This document shows positions 36,940-46,296 of a DNA stretch of 64,000 bases, piece after piece. Within the stretch, counting starts at the first letter, position 1. Every line of letters begins with the position of its first letter. Source of the DNA: Bordetella genomosp. 13 (lineage in GTDB: Bacteria > Pseudomonadota > Gammaproteobacteria > Burkholderiales > Burkholderiaceae_B); NCBI RefSeq assembly GCF_002119665.1, contig NZ_CP021111.1:2170001-2234000 (forward strand). Reading direction: 5' to 3'. The notes beneath the pieces were generated by a model. The model ran no database searches. It had not been told where the DNA came from and saw only the letters and a list, made by a program, of their open reading frames with translations. The translations under genes were made by a program, and so were the position numbers.

Positions 36940-38811
36940 TCAGGCGTCGACGTCCGCGCGGGCGTAGATCATTCCGCCAATGCGCATGACCGGCGTGCCG
37001 CCGCCTTCGAACACGATCTCCTTCAGGTCGCGGCCGTGGTTCACCGGCACCTTGACCGACATGCCGGCCCGCCGGTCGTCCATCGGAATCAGCAGCTGCG
37101 CCCCGCCCACCAACACGTAGCCGGGCAGGTCGTCCAGTTCGCCGATCTCGAGAAGCACGCCGTCGTCCAGTTCCAGCGCGACGGACTCGGGCGCCTCGTT
37201 GGTGACCTGCCAGCGCGACCCCAGTCGCGCGCGCCAGGCTGAGGACAGCGGCGCGCGTGCCGCCAACTGCTGCCCGATGGGCATGGTGACAAACGCCACC
37301 CCCGCACCGGGCGCGACGCGCATGACGAGGTAGCGATAACGATAGGACAAGCCCTCCTCGTCCATGCCTTCGGCCACGACGAACCGGTATGCAGGCGCGC
37401 CGGCGGTACCGCTCTGCCACCATCCGTCGGCGCGATAGCGGTATTCGTCGATGCCGGCGTTCGTGGGCGTCCACGCGCCGTCGCGCCAGGTGGACAGCGC
37501 CAGCGTCGAGCCGCCGTCGCGCACCTGGACTCTGATCGGCGCCTGATAATTGCCATAGATGCCGGCGGCATCGGCGACGTCCGCCGGCGCCGAAGCCGAA
37601 GATTCGGGCGTACGGTCGACGGTGGACGGCAGCGATCGGAGCCTGCCCGCGTCTTCCAGCGCGCGCAGCAGCACGCCTTCGGCGATGGGCAGCGGATCGT
37701 AGCCTTGGCTGCCCGTCAGCAGCAGGCCGAGCCGCGCCTCGGGGATCACGAAGAATTCGGTCGAGAAGAAGGCGGTGCCGCCGTTCTTTTCCCACGCCAG
37801 CACCCCCGCGGCGTCCAGGCCCGGCTGCCGGACGCTGTCCCAGCCCAGGCCCCAGCGCCACTCCGGCGAAGGATTGATGCGGGTGGTGGCGCTCTGGTCC
37901 GCCGCCATGGCGGCGATGCCGGCTTCGGACACGATGCGGCGGCCGCGGTACATGCCGCGGTCCAGGAACATGCGGGCCAGGTTCATCATGTCGCCGGGCG
38001 TGGCGCACAGGCCGCCCGTGGCGTATGCGTTGCAGACCTCCTGCGGATACTGCCTGCCGTCCCGGTACGGATGGGCATACGTGCCCTCGGCGGAAGGCGC
38101 GAGCACATAGCCGGACCGGTTCATGTCCAGGGGGTCGAGGATGTACCGCTGCACGAACGCGGGATAGCTCAGGCCGGATACCTCCAGCACGACGCGCTCG
38201 AACAGGGTGAAGCCGTCATTGCAATAGACCTGCAACTGCCCCGGCGCGTGCTTCAGGTGATAGTGCGCAAAACCTGCCGCGGCGGCCTCGGCGTAGCCAG
38301 GAACCGGGCCGAACGAGAAGACGTTGGCGTCGTGGGTGCCGGGCAGGCCGGACGCATGCGACAGCAGATGGCGCGACGTGATCCGCGTGTACGCCGGCGA
38401 CAGCATCGTGAAATCGGACAGGTACTCGGCGACGGGACGGTCGAGATCGAGTCGCCCCTGGTCCTGCAGGATGACGCCCGTCAGGCCGGCCAGCACCTTG
38501 CTCACCGAGCCGACGTTGAAGCGGGTGTCGATGGTGGCCGCGCGCCCGGCCTGGGGCGCGGACTGGCCGAAGGCCTCTTGCCAGACGATGTCCTCGTCAT
38601 GGAACAGCGCGATGGAGACGGCGGCGGTGTCGGGGTGCGCGCGCATCGCCTGCGCGATGGCCTGGCGGCCCCACTCGACCGTGCCGGAAAAGTCGGACTC
38701 GTCGTCGTCGCTGCCGCAGGCGGGCAATGCCGCTGCCAACAGACCCGCTCCGGTGATTTGAAGAAACTGGCGGCGCGAGCCGCTGTAAAACGGTTTGCCT
38801 GCGTCAGCCAA
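36940..38811 (-). CDS. Exported serine hydrolase, class C beta-lactamase fold
   Basis: 623 residues, TTG start with AGGGGA upstream. Twin-Arg-type signal (SRRQFLQITGAGLLAAALPAC) that also has a lipobox, LPAC with C32. Catalytic motifs of the beta-lactamase/DD-peptidase-like family: SVSK (102-105) and YCN (196-198); KNGGTAF (about 348) may stand for the third box. The C-terminal ~220 residues (from about 400) form an extra domain not recognised, with WRDGAWTPTNAG and repeated beta-type sequence. Could be an esterase or peptidase acting at the cell surface; substrate unknown. Confidence 0.85.
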   Translation of the reverse strand: MADAGKPFYSGSRRQFLQITGAGLLAAALPACGSDDDESDFSGTVEWGRQAIAQAMRAHPDTAAVSIALFHDEDIVWQEAFGQSAPQAGRAATIDTRFNVGSVSKVLAGLTGVILQDQGRLDLDRPVAEYLSDFTMLSPAYTRITSRHLLSHASGLPGTHDANVFSFGPVPGYAEAAAAGFAHYHLKHAPGQLQVYCNDGFTLFERVVLEVSGLSYPAFVQRYILDPLDMNRSGYVLAPSAEGTYAHPYRDGRQYPQEVCNAYATGGLCATPGDMMNLARMFLDRGMYRGRRIVSEAGIAAMAADQSATTRINPSPEWRWGLGWDSVRQPGLDAAGVLAWEKNGGTAFFSTEFFVIPEARLGLLLTGSQGYDPLPIAEGVLLRALEDAGRLRSLPSTVDRTPESSASAPADVADAAGIYGNYQAPIRVQVRDGGSTLALSTWRDGAWTPTNAGIDEYRYRADGWWQSGTAGAPAYRFVVAEGMDEEGLSYRYRYLVMRVAPGAGVAFVTMPIGQQLAARAPLSSAWRARLGSRWQVTNEAPESVALELDDGVLLEIGELDDLPGYVLVGGAQLLIPMDDRRAGMSVKVPVNHGRDLKEIVFEGGGTPVMRIGGMIYARADVDA

Positions 38812-38957
38812 GATAATCCCCTGGAGTCACGTCGGAATATCGACGCGCCCGAAGGTAACACAGGGACAGGCAGAAGTAAGCAGCGTCGTCGGCAGATGTG
38901 GCGACGCAACGCAATGAGGCAAGGGGCGCGAAGGCGCCGCCTTCGCGCCCCGCCTGC

Positions 38958-39176
38958 TCAGCGGCGCATGCCGACGCCGACCACCAGCACTCCCACGACG
39001 ATGGCGGCGATGCCCGCCCAGCCGGGGATGGGAACGGACTTCTCGGTTTCGGCCGTGGCCTTGACCGAGCCTACCTGCAGCACGGTCTCTTCCGAGGTGT
39101 AGTCGAAGCCCTTGTAGACGAGTGCGGCGATGCCGAGCACGATGAGCACGGCGCCCACGATGGTTGCAGGCTTCAT
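38958..39176 (-). CDS. DUF3185 small membrane protein
   Basis: 72 residues, ATG at 39176 with GGAGG upstream. Two membrane helices ([20 protein letters not shown] and [18 protein letters not shown]) joined by a polar loop [29 protein letters not shown], the DUF3185 pattern. Function unknown. Confidence 0.82.
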   Translation of the reverse strand: MKPATIVGAVLIVLGIAALVYKGFDYTSEETVLQVGSVKATAETEKSVPIPGWAGIAAIVVGVLVVGVGMRR

Positions 39177-39324
39177 GGCGCTTCCTCCTTCCGGGTTGTT
39201 GGTGAGGCGCACAGTACCGGATCATCCGTCCCCTGTCCGTGACAGATGGTGTCGCAGGAAACGGCACGGATACAGCCATGGAAAAACGTCGGGTCGTATA
39301 GAATCCAGGCTTTTGCCCGACGCC

Positions 39325-40224
39325 ATGTGGTTCAAGAATCTCAGGATCTACCGACTGTCCTCGCCGTGGACGCTGACCGGCGAGCAGCTTGAAGACAGCC
39401 TTGCCCGGCATGCCTACCAAAGCGGCAACAACCTCGAAATGCAGAGTCTGGGTTGGATCGCCCCGCGCGAGGGCGGCGGGCTTTCCCACACCATCAACAA
39501 GCAGATCCTGCTGACGCTGCGCGCCGAGAAGAAGCTGCTGCCCACCACGGTCATCAACCAGGTGGCGAAGGCGCGCGCCCAGGAAATCGAAGAGCAGCAA
39601 GGCTACAAGCCCGGCCGCAAGCAGATGAAGGAAATCAAGGAGCGCGTCACCGACGAGCTGCTGCCGCGCGCCTTCAGCATCTATCGCGACACGCGCGTGT
39701 GGATCGACACCGTGAACCATTGGCTCGTCATCGACGCGGCGGCCTCGGCCAAGGCCGACGAAGTGATCGGGCTACTGGCCAAGACCGTCGACCCGTTGCC
39801 GCTGGAGAACCTGTACGTGGCGCAATCGCCCGCGGCGGCCATGACGGGCTGGCTGGCCGCCGACGAACCGCCGGCCAATTTCACGGTGGACCAGGACACC
39901 GAGCTGCGCTCGTCGGGCGAGAGCCGCGCGGCGATCCGCTACGTGAAGCACACCATCGACGCCGAAGACGTGCGCCGCCACATCCAGTCGGGCAAGCAGT
40001 GCACGCGGCTCGCCATGACCTGGGCCGACCGCGTGTCCTTCGTGCTGACCGAGTCGCTGGACATCAAGCGCGTGGCGCCGCTGGACGTGCTGAAAGAAGG
40101 CGCCGACACCGTCATGCAGAACGACGACGAGAAGTTCGATTCCGACATGACGCTGATGACGGGCGAACTGGCCAAGCTGCTGGCCGACCTGGTCGAAGCC
40201 CTGGGCGGCGAGAAGCGCGGCTGA
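39325..40224 (+). CDS. rdgC: Recombination-associated protein RdgC
   Basis: Ring-shaped DNA-binding protein that restrains RecA. 299 residues beginning [15 protein letters not shown] as in the family, with [35 protein letters not shown] and [29 protein letters not shown] all conserved. Full length. Divergent from the DUF3185 gene and convergent with pyrB. Confidence 0.96.
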   Translation: MWFKNLRIYRLSSPWTLTGEQLEDSLARHAYQSGNNLEMQSLGWIAPREGGGLSHTINKQILLTLRAEKKLLPTTVINQVAKARAQEIEEQQGYKPGRKQMKEIKERVTDELLPRAFSIYRDTRVWIDTVNHWLVIDAAASAKADEVIGLLAKTVDPLPLENLYVAQSPAAAMTGWLAADEPPANFTVDQDTELRSSGESRAAIRYVKHTIDAEDVRRHIQSGKQCTRLAMTWADRVSFVLTESLDIKRVAPLDVLKEGADTVMQNDDEKFDSDMTLMTGELAKLLADLVEALGGEKRG

Positions 40225-40245
40225 CGAACGCGCAGCACCATGACG

Positions 40246-40279
40246 AAGGGCGCCGCATTTCCTAACGGCGCCCTTTCTT
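40246..40279 (+). terminator. Terminator between rdgC and pyrB
   Basis: AAGGGCGCCG (40246-40255) pairs with CGGCGCCCTT (40266-40275) around a 10-base loop, followed by TCTTCC; A residues on the left side allow weaker action on the minus strand. Confidence 0.75.
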
Positions 40280-40319
40280 CCTGCCCGCACGCGCACCGTG
40301 AGGTGCGCTGCCATCAGCC

Positions 40320-41612
40320 TCAGTCCAGGCCGTGGAACACCGAATCGTCCGGCCCGATGTGCGACGGATGCTTCCACGTGACGTCGCGCATCGAATGCTG
40401 CACCAGGCCTTCCACGCCCAGCAGCACCGCGAAGATGGCCATGCGGATGGGAATGCCGTTGTCGGTCTGGCGGAAGATGGCCAGCCGCGGATCGTGGTTG
40501 AGGTCGACGCTGAGGTCGTTGGCGCCTGGGCGGCTGTCGCGCGGCAGAGGATGCATGACGATGGTGTCGGGCGAGCAGTAAGTGTCGATGGTCTCGCGCG
40601 AAATCTGGAAATCGGGCGTGTACCCTTCGGCCTCCTCGGCCGCGAAGCGCTCTTTCTGCACGCGGGTCGCGTAGATCACGTCCGCGCCGGGCAGGCCTTC
40701 GGCCAGCGTCGCCCTCTGCTCGATCACGTTGCCGTTGCGCGCGGCCTTCTCGACGATCTCGGCGGGCATCTCCAGCCCGCGCGGCGCCACCAGCGTGAAC
40801 TTCACCCCCTTGTACAGCGCGAGCAGCTTGATCAGCGAATGCACGGTGCGGCCGTACTTCAGGTCGCCCACCATCGCGATGTGCGCGCCGTCCAGCAGCT
40901 TGCCCAGGCGCGAGAACTCGGTAAGGATGGTGTACAGGTCGAGCAGCGCCTGGCTGGGATGTTCGCCCGGGCCGTCGCCGCCATTGACCACCGGGATGTT
41001 GGTGGCCTGCGCGAACTCGGCCACCGAGCCGTGCTCGGGATGGCGGATCACCATGGCGTCGACGTAGCCGCTCATCACGCGGCTGGTGTCGTAAATGGAC
41101 TCGCCCTTGGCCATGGACGAGAAGGTGAAGCCCGTGGTGTCGCACACCGAGCCCCCAAGGCGGCAGAATGCCGCGCCGAAGCTGACGCGCGTGCGGGTGC
41201 TGGCCTCGAAGAACAGGTTGCCCAGCACCGCGCCCTCGAGCACGCGCGACACTTTCTGCCGACGCGCGATGGGTTGCATCATGTCGGCGACGCGGAACAG
41301 GTCTTCCACCGACTCGCGCGAGAACTGGTCCACCGACAGCAGCTGATGCTTGCCATCCACGGCGATGCGTTCGCGCAGCGGACCGGCTTGTGCGCTCTGC
41401 GTATATTTTTCCAGCAGGTCGCGGTTCTGCACGATCTCGCTGACGAAGCGCTCCACCACTTCGGGCATGGCGCGATACTCTTGCGAACCCTCCGGCAGCA
41501 GCCAGGTGTCGAGCGCGCGGCGCTTGACGCCGATGCGGGCGGCGAACACATCGCGCGTCAGGTTCAGGCGACGCATCGCGTCGCGCAGGAAAGCTTGCTG
41601 GGAGATGGACAT
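40320..41612 (-). CDS. pyrB: Aspartate carbamoyltransferase-type enzyme with N-terminal HTH extension
   Basis: 430 residues. Residues about 85-430 are a complete ATCase catalytic chain: carbamoyl-phosphate loop STRTR (138-142), HPSQALLD (218-225), RTVHSL, and HPLPR (354-358). The first ~75 residues are extra: FLRDAMRRLNLTRDVFAARIGVKRRALDTWL looks like an XRE/Cro-type helix-turn-helix, followed by a helix (VVERFVSEIVQNRDLLEKY). Catalytic residues are intact, so it should be active; the extension may bind DNA or serve assembly. A 21-bp palindrome lies 20 bp before the start. Carbamoyl acceptor taken as aspartate from overall similarity. Confidence 0.85.
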   Translation of the reverse strand: MSISQQAFLRDAMRRLNLTRDVFAARIGVKRRALDTWLLPEGSQEYRAMPEVVERFVSEIVQNRDLLEKYTQSAQAGPLRERIAVDGKHQLLSVDQFSRESVEDLFRVADMMQPIARRQKVSRVLEGAVLGNLFFEASTRTRVSFGAAFCRLGGSVCDTTGFTFSSMAKGESIYDTSRVMSGYVDAMVIRHPEHGSVAEFAQATNIPVVNGGDGPGEHPSQALLDLYTILTEFSRLGKLLDGAHIAMVGDLKYGRTVHSLIKLLALYKGVKFTLVAPRGLEMPAEIVEKAARNGNVIEQRATLAEGLPGADVIYATRVQKERFAAEEAEGYTPDFQISRETIDTYCSPDTIVMHPLPRDSRPGANDLSVDLNHDPRLAIFRQTDNGIPIRMAIFAVLLGVEGLVQHSMRDVTWKHPSHIGPDDSVFHGLD

Positions 41613-41631
41613 GGCGGCGCCTCAGGCAAGA

Positions 41632-41652
41632 AATATACGCATTGCGCATATT
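41632..41652 (-). promoter_or_regulatory. Palindrome upstream of pyrB
   Basis: AATATACGCA-T-TGCGCATATT: 10-bp arms around one base with a single mismatch, 20 bp before the pyrB ATG. AT-rich in a GC-rich neighbourhood. A likely operator. Confidence 0.55.
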
Positions 41653-41685
41653 ACGCCGCATGCACGCGAGCGTCCACCGGAAAAC

Positions 41686-42132
41686 TCAACTGCCGCCGCC
41701 CGGTCGTGCGGCCGGCTGTTGCGCAGGGGCGACGATCTGCGTGTAGTACGCCGCCGACGGCGCCGGCTCTGCGCTGTCATCGGCGGCCTCTTCGGTCAGC
41801 GAGGTCCAGCAGCCGCCTCCGAAACCGGCCAGTGCCACCAGGTATGCCAACAGCCCCAACAGCAGCGCGAAACGGCAGCGCACCGGCACGCGCCCGTCGG
41901 ACCGCCGGCGCAACCATCCCAGCTGGGCCAGGAACGCCATCAGGGCGGCCAAGCCGGTGGCCAGCAAGCCGCCCAGGAAGAACGTCAGGGGAACCTGGAG
42001 GTCGTCGGGCGGCGCCACGTCGCCGCCGATAACGCCCAGGGAAAAGCCGGCCAGCGCGAGCGCGGCCAGGCCGTTCAACCAGCCGGCCATGCGAATCGCC
42101 GCGCCCAGCAGCGCGTATGGCGCACCGCCCAT
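41686..42132 (-). CDS. Hypothetical membrane protein
   Basis: 148 residues, not recognised. Three to four hydrophobic segments (about 12-35, 47-68, 86-105) and a short Ala/Pro-rich tail (SAEPAPSAAYYTQIVAPAQQPAARP). Follows the lipoprotein gene by 3 bp on the same strand, so the two are an operon. Confidence 0.65.
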   Translation of the reverse strand: MGGAPYALLGAAIRMAGWLNGLAALALAGFSLGVIGGDVAPPDDLQVPLTFFLGGLLATGLAALMAFLAQLGWLRRRSDGRVPVRCRFALLLGLLAYLVALAGFGGGCWTSLTEEAADDSAEPAPSAAYYTQIVAPAQQPAARPGGGS

Positions 42133-42135
42133 GCG

Positions 42136-42561
42136 CTATTCCAGGGCCCGGCACACGGGCGTGGCGGTTTCGATGGAGCGCCGTGCGGCCGCCAACTCGT
42201 CCTTGTCCCACGGCGCCGTACCCAGCACCGTGACCGTGACCTTGGAGGAGGACGGACCGTCCATGGCAGTCTGGATGACTTCGAGTATGCGCAGCGGTTC
42301 GCCCTGCTTGTGGATCCGCAGCGTGTTCGGAGCGTCGCGCACGCCCAGTTCGCGGCTCGACAGGTACACGGTACCGTAGCGGTGCTTGCGTCCCTCATGG
42401 CAGACGCGCACGTACTCGACCGCGCGCCGATAGGCCGCCTGATAATCGGCCGCCACGCTGAAGGTGTCGGATATGCCCGGCTCTTCCTGCAAGCCGGTAT
42501 TGGCGCACCCGCCGAGCGCCGCGGCAACGGCCACGATTCCAATCCAATGAAGTCTGCGCAT
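42136..42561 (-). CDS. Small lipoprotein, BPTD_2524-like
   Basis: 141 residues: signal peptide IGIVAVAAALGGC with lipobox LGGC (about Cys19), then a compact domain with two further cysteines (VRVCHEGRK and TPVCRALE) and KHRYGTVYLSSRELGV. Similar to small Bordetella lipoproteins of unknown role. Operon with the membrane protein downstream. Confidence 0.7.
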   Translation of the reverse strand: MRRLHWIGIVAVAAALGGCANTGLQEEPGISDTFSVAADYQAAYRRAVEYVRVCHEGRKHRYGTVYLSSRELGVRDAPNTLRIHKQGEPLRILEVIQTAMDGPSSSKVTVTVLGTAPWDKDELAAARRSIETATPVCRALE

Positions 42562-42614
42562 TACTGTCCCTGCCTGCACCACGATTGCCGAATTATGCAT
42601 CAGCCCCATACACA

Positions 42615-42642
42615 AGGGCCGCGGCATGCGGCACGCGGCCCT
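42615..42642 (-). terminator. Hairpin behind entericidin 2
   Basis: AGGGCCGCG (42615-42623) and CGCGGCCCT (42634-42642), perfect 9 bp, 30 bp after the entericidin stop. No T-run follows on the minus strand, so it may only protect the transcript end. Confidence 0.4.
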
Positions 42643-42672
42643 GTAACGATGCGCGCTGTCGCGCGTGTACGA

Positions 42673-42810
42673 CTACTTGTTACGCTCGGCGGAGTTCTGG
42701 ATGGCCTGCCCGCCGCGCTCGATGTCCTTGCCCGCGCCGGATATCGTGTTGCATCCCGCCGCCAGCGCCGTCACCACGAGCAGCGCAACCATCAGGGTCT
42801 TGTTCTTCAT
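42673..42810 (-). CDS. Entericidin-like small lipoprotein 2
   Basis: 45 residues, ATG with AGGAG upstream: KNKTLMVALLVVTALAAGC signal with Cys20, then NTISGAGKDIERGGQAIQNSAERNK, textbook entericidin A/B. About 60% identical by eye to the 15.3-kb copy. Too short to be seen in a usual minimum-length scan. Confidence 0.9.
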   Translation of the reverse strand: MKNKTLMVALLVVTALAAGCNTISGAGKDIERGGQAIQNSAERNK

Positions 42811-42864
42811 GGCATCTCCTTGCTGAAGTGAGTGCGGCCGCGGCACGCTTTGCGCGGCACCGGG

Positions 42865-43191
42865 CTAGGCCGGAGCCAGCGCCATCGGCCCCTGCCAGGG
42901 CTCGGTATCGGGGTGGAAGCGCGTTTCCTGGAACGCGTGCGACGCATTCAGCAGGCCTTCGTCCACCACCTGCCGCACGGCACGGCGGCACAACGTCTCC
43001 ATGTCGTCCGACAGAGACTGGAACACACTGTCGGCGATGCGCAGGCGCAGCAACGCCGTCTCGGGCGTGTCCTGGCGGCCGATGTGTATGTGCGGGGGAT
43101 ATCCGTGCGGCAGCCATAAGCCGACCTGATAGCAGCCCTGCTCGCCCAGATCGACGATATAGCCGGGATGGTTGTACTTTGCGGTACCCAT
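42865..43191 (-). CDS. Hypothetical protein
   Basis: 108 residues, ATG preceded by GAGGAGGG. Not recognised. Contains PHGYPPHIHIGRQDTPETALLRLRIADSVFQSL; no signal peptide or membrane segment, so cytoplasmic. The three histidines of PHGYPPHIHIG could bind a metal. The open frame upstream of this start has no ribosome site. Confidence 0.65.
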   Translation of the reverse strand: MGTAKYNHPGYIVDLGEQGCYQVGLWLPHGYPPHIHIGRQDTPETALLRLRIADSVFQSLSDDMETLCRRAVRQVVDEGLLNASHAFQETRFHPDTEPWQGPMALAPA

Positions 43192-43382
43192 GCAGCCCTC
43201 CTCTGGTTGGTCCAGGCTCTCCGACGCGGCGCGGACCGGCCCATCGTATCGCAGGCGCGACGCAGGCGGGCAGATGTGATGCAAGGGAAAACGCCAAGGA
43301 TGCCGCGGTTCATTCAGCCAGCAATCGCCGTCGACCAGGCGCAATGAAAAACCGCAGTGCAACGAAAAAGCCGCCCTGAAAC

Positions 43383-43406
43383 GAAAAAGCCGCCCTACGG
43401 GCGGCT
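43383..43406 (-). terminator. Terminator of the initiator tRNA gene
   Basis: AGCCGCCC (43388-43395) with GGGCGGCT (43399-43406), loop of three; on the minus strand it runs into TTTTTCG. The half AAAAAGCCGCCCT is repeated just upstream (about 43365), a partial duplication. Confidence 0.85.
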
Positions 43407-43436
43407 CTTTCGATTTGCGCATGCTGCGCGACTGTC

Positions 43437-43852
<416 letters not shown>

Positions 43853-43932
43853 GACGGCGATTCCAGCTTGATGAGGGATGCACACAGCCTACGCACGCCA
43901 TGGCAGGCGAAACAGGCACACGCCGCCGGTTT

Positions 43933-43946
43933 CTGTAGCGCTACAG
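43933..43946. promoter_or_regulatory. Palindromic operator between DUF2917-like gene and mocR
   Basis: CTGTAGCGCTACAG, a perfect 14-bp palindrome in the divergent spacer, about 20 bp upstream of a possible mocR -10 (TATGGT, 43967-43972). A half-site CTGTAC follows at about 44014. Likely the binding site of the MocR protein. Confidence 0.6.
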
Positions 43947-44030
43947 GGTTCGAGCCGCGACTCTGTTATGGTGAGTAATCCCGCAATCTGTGCCTGTACC
44001 GCCGCCCCGTCCGCGAGGCATGCTGCCCCC

Positions 44031-45488
44031 ATGGAAACCGACTCCCTCTACCTGCGCCTGGCCGCGCACTATCGCCGCGCCATCCTCGGCGGCGTGCTGG
44101 CGCCGGGCGATCGCCTGCCCTCGGTGCGCAGCCTCATGCAGTCCCACCACGTCAGTCTGTCGACGGCCGTGCAGGCCTGCCGCCGGCTGGAGGAGGAAGG
44201 CCTGGTCGAGGCGCGGCCGCGCTCGGGCTATTTCGTGCTGCGGCCGCGCCGCCCCGTCCTGGCGCCGGTGCGCGAACCCGACGTCTCGCGTACGCCCGAT
44301 CCCGCGCAATACGTGGGCATCCACGACCGCGTGTCCGCGTTCATCGCCCGTTGCGAAGCCATGGGCAGCGGCTCCAACTTCGCGATGGCGGCGCCGCCCG
44401 CCGAGTTCTTTCCCGTCGAGGCGCTCAAGCAGGCCATGATGCGGGCCTTGCGGCGGCATCCCGAGATGCTGTGCAGCCGCGTGCCGCCGCAAGGCCATCC
44501 CGCCTTGCGTTCAGTGCTGGCACGCCGCGCGCTGGAGATCGGCGTGCAGGCTCATCCCGACGAAGTCATCGTCACGCACGGCTGCATCGAAGCGCTGAAC
44601 CTTGCGCTGCGCGCGGTGGCCAGGCCAGGCGACACCATCGCGGTGGAGTCGCCGACGTACTTCGGTCTGCTGCAGGTGCTGGAAAGCCTGGGCATGCGGG
44701 CGCTCGAGGTGCCCACCCGGCCGCAGCATGGCATGTCCGTCGACGCGCTGGACCTGGCCTTGCAGGCCTATCCGGACATCCGCGCCGTCGTCACGATTCC
44801 CAACCATCACAACCCGCTGGGCTGCGTCATGCCGGATGCCGAGAAGGCACGCCTGGTGGCGCTGTGCGAAAGGCGCGGCGTGGCGCTGATCGAGGACGAT
44901 ACCTATGGCGCCCTGGGCGATGCCGGTCCGCCTCCCGCGCTCAAGGCATGGGACACCACGGGCAACGTCATCTACTGCGCCTCGATGCACAAGACGCTGG
45001 CGCCGGGCATGCGGCTGGGATGGATGCTGGGGGGCCGCTGGAGCAGACGCATCGAGATGCTCAAGTTCGCGCAGACTCGGCCCAACGAGCCGCTGGCGCA
45101 GGCGGCGGTAGCCGACTACATGGGCTCGAAGTCATATGACCGGCACCTGGCGCGCCTGCGCGTCAGGGTGCGCAACCAGCGTGAAGAGATGGCGGACGCC
45201 ATCGCACGCCATTTTCCCGAAGGCACGCGCCTGAACGCGCCGTCCGGCGGCATGCTGCTGTGGGTGGAACTGCCCGCCGGCACGTCCGGCACGGGCGTTT
45301 TCGAACGCGCGCTGCGTGACGGCGTGCGCGTCGCCCCGGGAGCCATGTTCTCGAACTCCGACCGCTACGACCACTTCCTGCGCGTCAGTTGCGCGGAGGA
45401 CTACACCGCCGCCACGGCGCGCGCCGTGCGCCTGTTGGCCGACGCGGTGGCCGCCGAAGTGCCGCGCACCGCGCGCGCCGCGGCCTGA
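44031..45488 (+). CDS. MocR-type GntR/aminotransferase regulator
   Basis: 485 residues. GntR winged helix at about 5-70 (LAPGDRLPSVRSLMQSHHVSLSTAVQACRRLEEEGL), then a fold-type I aminotransferase domain: THGCIEALNLALRA, PNHHNPLGCVM (257-267), EDDTYGAL (288-295) and the PLP lysine K321 in SMHKTLAPGMRLGW. Effector unknown. The ATG at 44031 begins METDSLYLRLAAHYR, as expected for the wHTH; earlier starts would include the operator. Confidence 0.92.
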   Translation: METDSLYLRLAAHYRRAILGGVLAPGDRLPSVRSLMQSHHVSLSTAVQACRRLEEEGLVEARPRSGYFVLRPRRPVLAPVREPDVSRTPDPAQYVGIHDRVSAFIARCEAMGSGSNFAMAAPPAEFFPVEALKQAMMRALRRHPEMLCSRVPPQGHPALRSVLARRALEIGVQAHPDEVIVTHGCIEALNLALRAVARPGDTIAVESPTYFGLLQVLESLGMRALEVPTRPQHGMSVDALDLALQAYPDIRAVVTIPNHHNPLGCVMPDAEKARLVALCERRGVALIEDDTYGALGDAGPPPALKAWDTTGNVIYCASMHKTLAPGMRLGWMLGGRWSRRIEMLKFAQTRPNEPLAQAAVADYMGSKSYDRHLARLRVRVRNQREEMADAIARHFPEGTRLNAPSGGMLLWVELPAGTSGTGVFERALRDGVRVAPGAMFSNSDRYDHFLRVSCAEDYTAATARAVRLLADAVAAEVPRTARAAA

Positions 45489-45564
45489 ACGCGCCCGGCT
45501 TGCGCACGGCATGCAAGCCCTTGAGCGCAAAGCATATTTCCGCACTGTTCCAGCACTATCCCAA

Positions 45565-45593
45565 GACTTGTCCACAGAAGCTGTGGGCAAGTC
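45565..45593. promoter_or_regulatory. 29-bp inverted repeat in a convergent spacer
   Basis: GACTTGTCCACAG-AAG-CTGTGGGCAAGTC: 13-bp arms, one mismatch. Each arm holds a near DnaA box (TTGTCCACA, TTGCCCACA). No T-run, so not a standard terminator. Confidence 0.45.
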
Positions 45594-45606
45594 ACGGGGC
45601 CGCGGC

Positions 45607-45852
45607 TTACTTCAGCGTGGCGAGCACCCGATCGCGCACACTTTCGAAGCCGGCCACGTACTGCGGGTTCTCCGAGCGCGCCAGCAGGCTGGAATACTGC
45701 TGCTCCAACTGCGCCTCGATGGCTTCGCGCAGGCTCGGGGTGGCCTTGGCCATGTGCAGCAGCGCGCCCAGGGTGGCGTTCAACGCATCGATGCGGCCGC
45801 CCTGATGGGAAATGGTATGGACGATGACGGCTATCTGTTCTTGCTGATCCAT
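45607..45852 (-). CDS. Hypothetical small protein
   Basis: 81 residues, ATG with GAGGTAA upstream. Not recognised. Mostly helical: QQEQIAVIVHTISHQGGRIDALNATLGALLH, then EAIEAQLEQQYSSLLARSENPQYVAGFESVRDRVL. No membrane segment. Cytoplasmic. Confidence 0.68.
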   Translation of the reverse strand: MDQQEQIAVIVHTISHQGGRIDALNATLGALLHMAKATPSLREAIEAQLEQQYSSLLARSENPQYVAGFESVRDRVLATLK

Positions 45853-45964
45853 GATTACCTCGCAGGCGTGTATCGGGCGGATGCTAGCATGCAGCCGCGC
45901 GGCCTCGCCGCGCGCGCCGACGCAGGCGCCGCTCCGTTAAACTGTGCGCTGTATCCAAAGGATC

Positions 45965-46291
45965 ATGTACCCCGTGAAGCCCTTGCGCCATCTTTCCCTG
46001 CTGTCCTGCCTGCTGCTGGGCGCCTGCTCCAGCATCAGCGAAGTCACGCCCGTCGGGCACGACCAGTATCGCGTGTCGTACAACGCCGGCATGAAGGCCA
46101 TGACGTGGGTCGAATTGAAGAACGCCACCCGCGAGCGGGCCGAGGCCTATTGCCGCGACAGGGGACAGCGCATGGTGCGTCCCGAGACCACCTCCAACCA
46201 CGCGACCGGCCTGATGCCCAAGAAAGCCATCGTCACGTTCAGCTGCGCGCCCAGGCCAGACCCGGCCGCCGCCTCGCGCGACAAGCGCTGA
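45965..46291 (+). CDS. Small lipoprotein
   Basis: 108 residues: MYPVKPLRHLSLLSCLLLGAC signal with lipobox LGAC, then SSISEVTPVGHDQYRVSYNAGMKAMTWVELKNATRERAEAYCRDRG, a pattern of YecR/DUF-type small lipoproteins in Bordetella. AAGGA before the ATG. Convergent with the DUF1275 gene, 5 bp apart. Function unknown. Confidence 0.78.
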   Translation: MYPVKPLRHLSLLSCLLLGACSSISEVTPVGHDQYRVSYNAGMKAMTWVELKNATRERAEAYCRDRGQRMVRPETTSNHATGLMPKKAIVTFSCAPRPDPAAASRDKR

Positions 46292-46296
46292 AGCCG

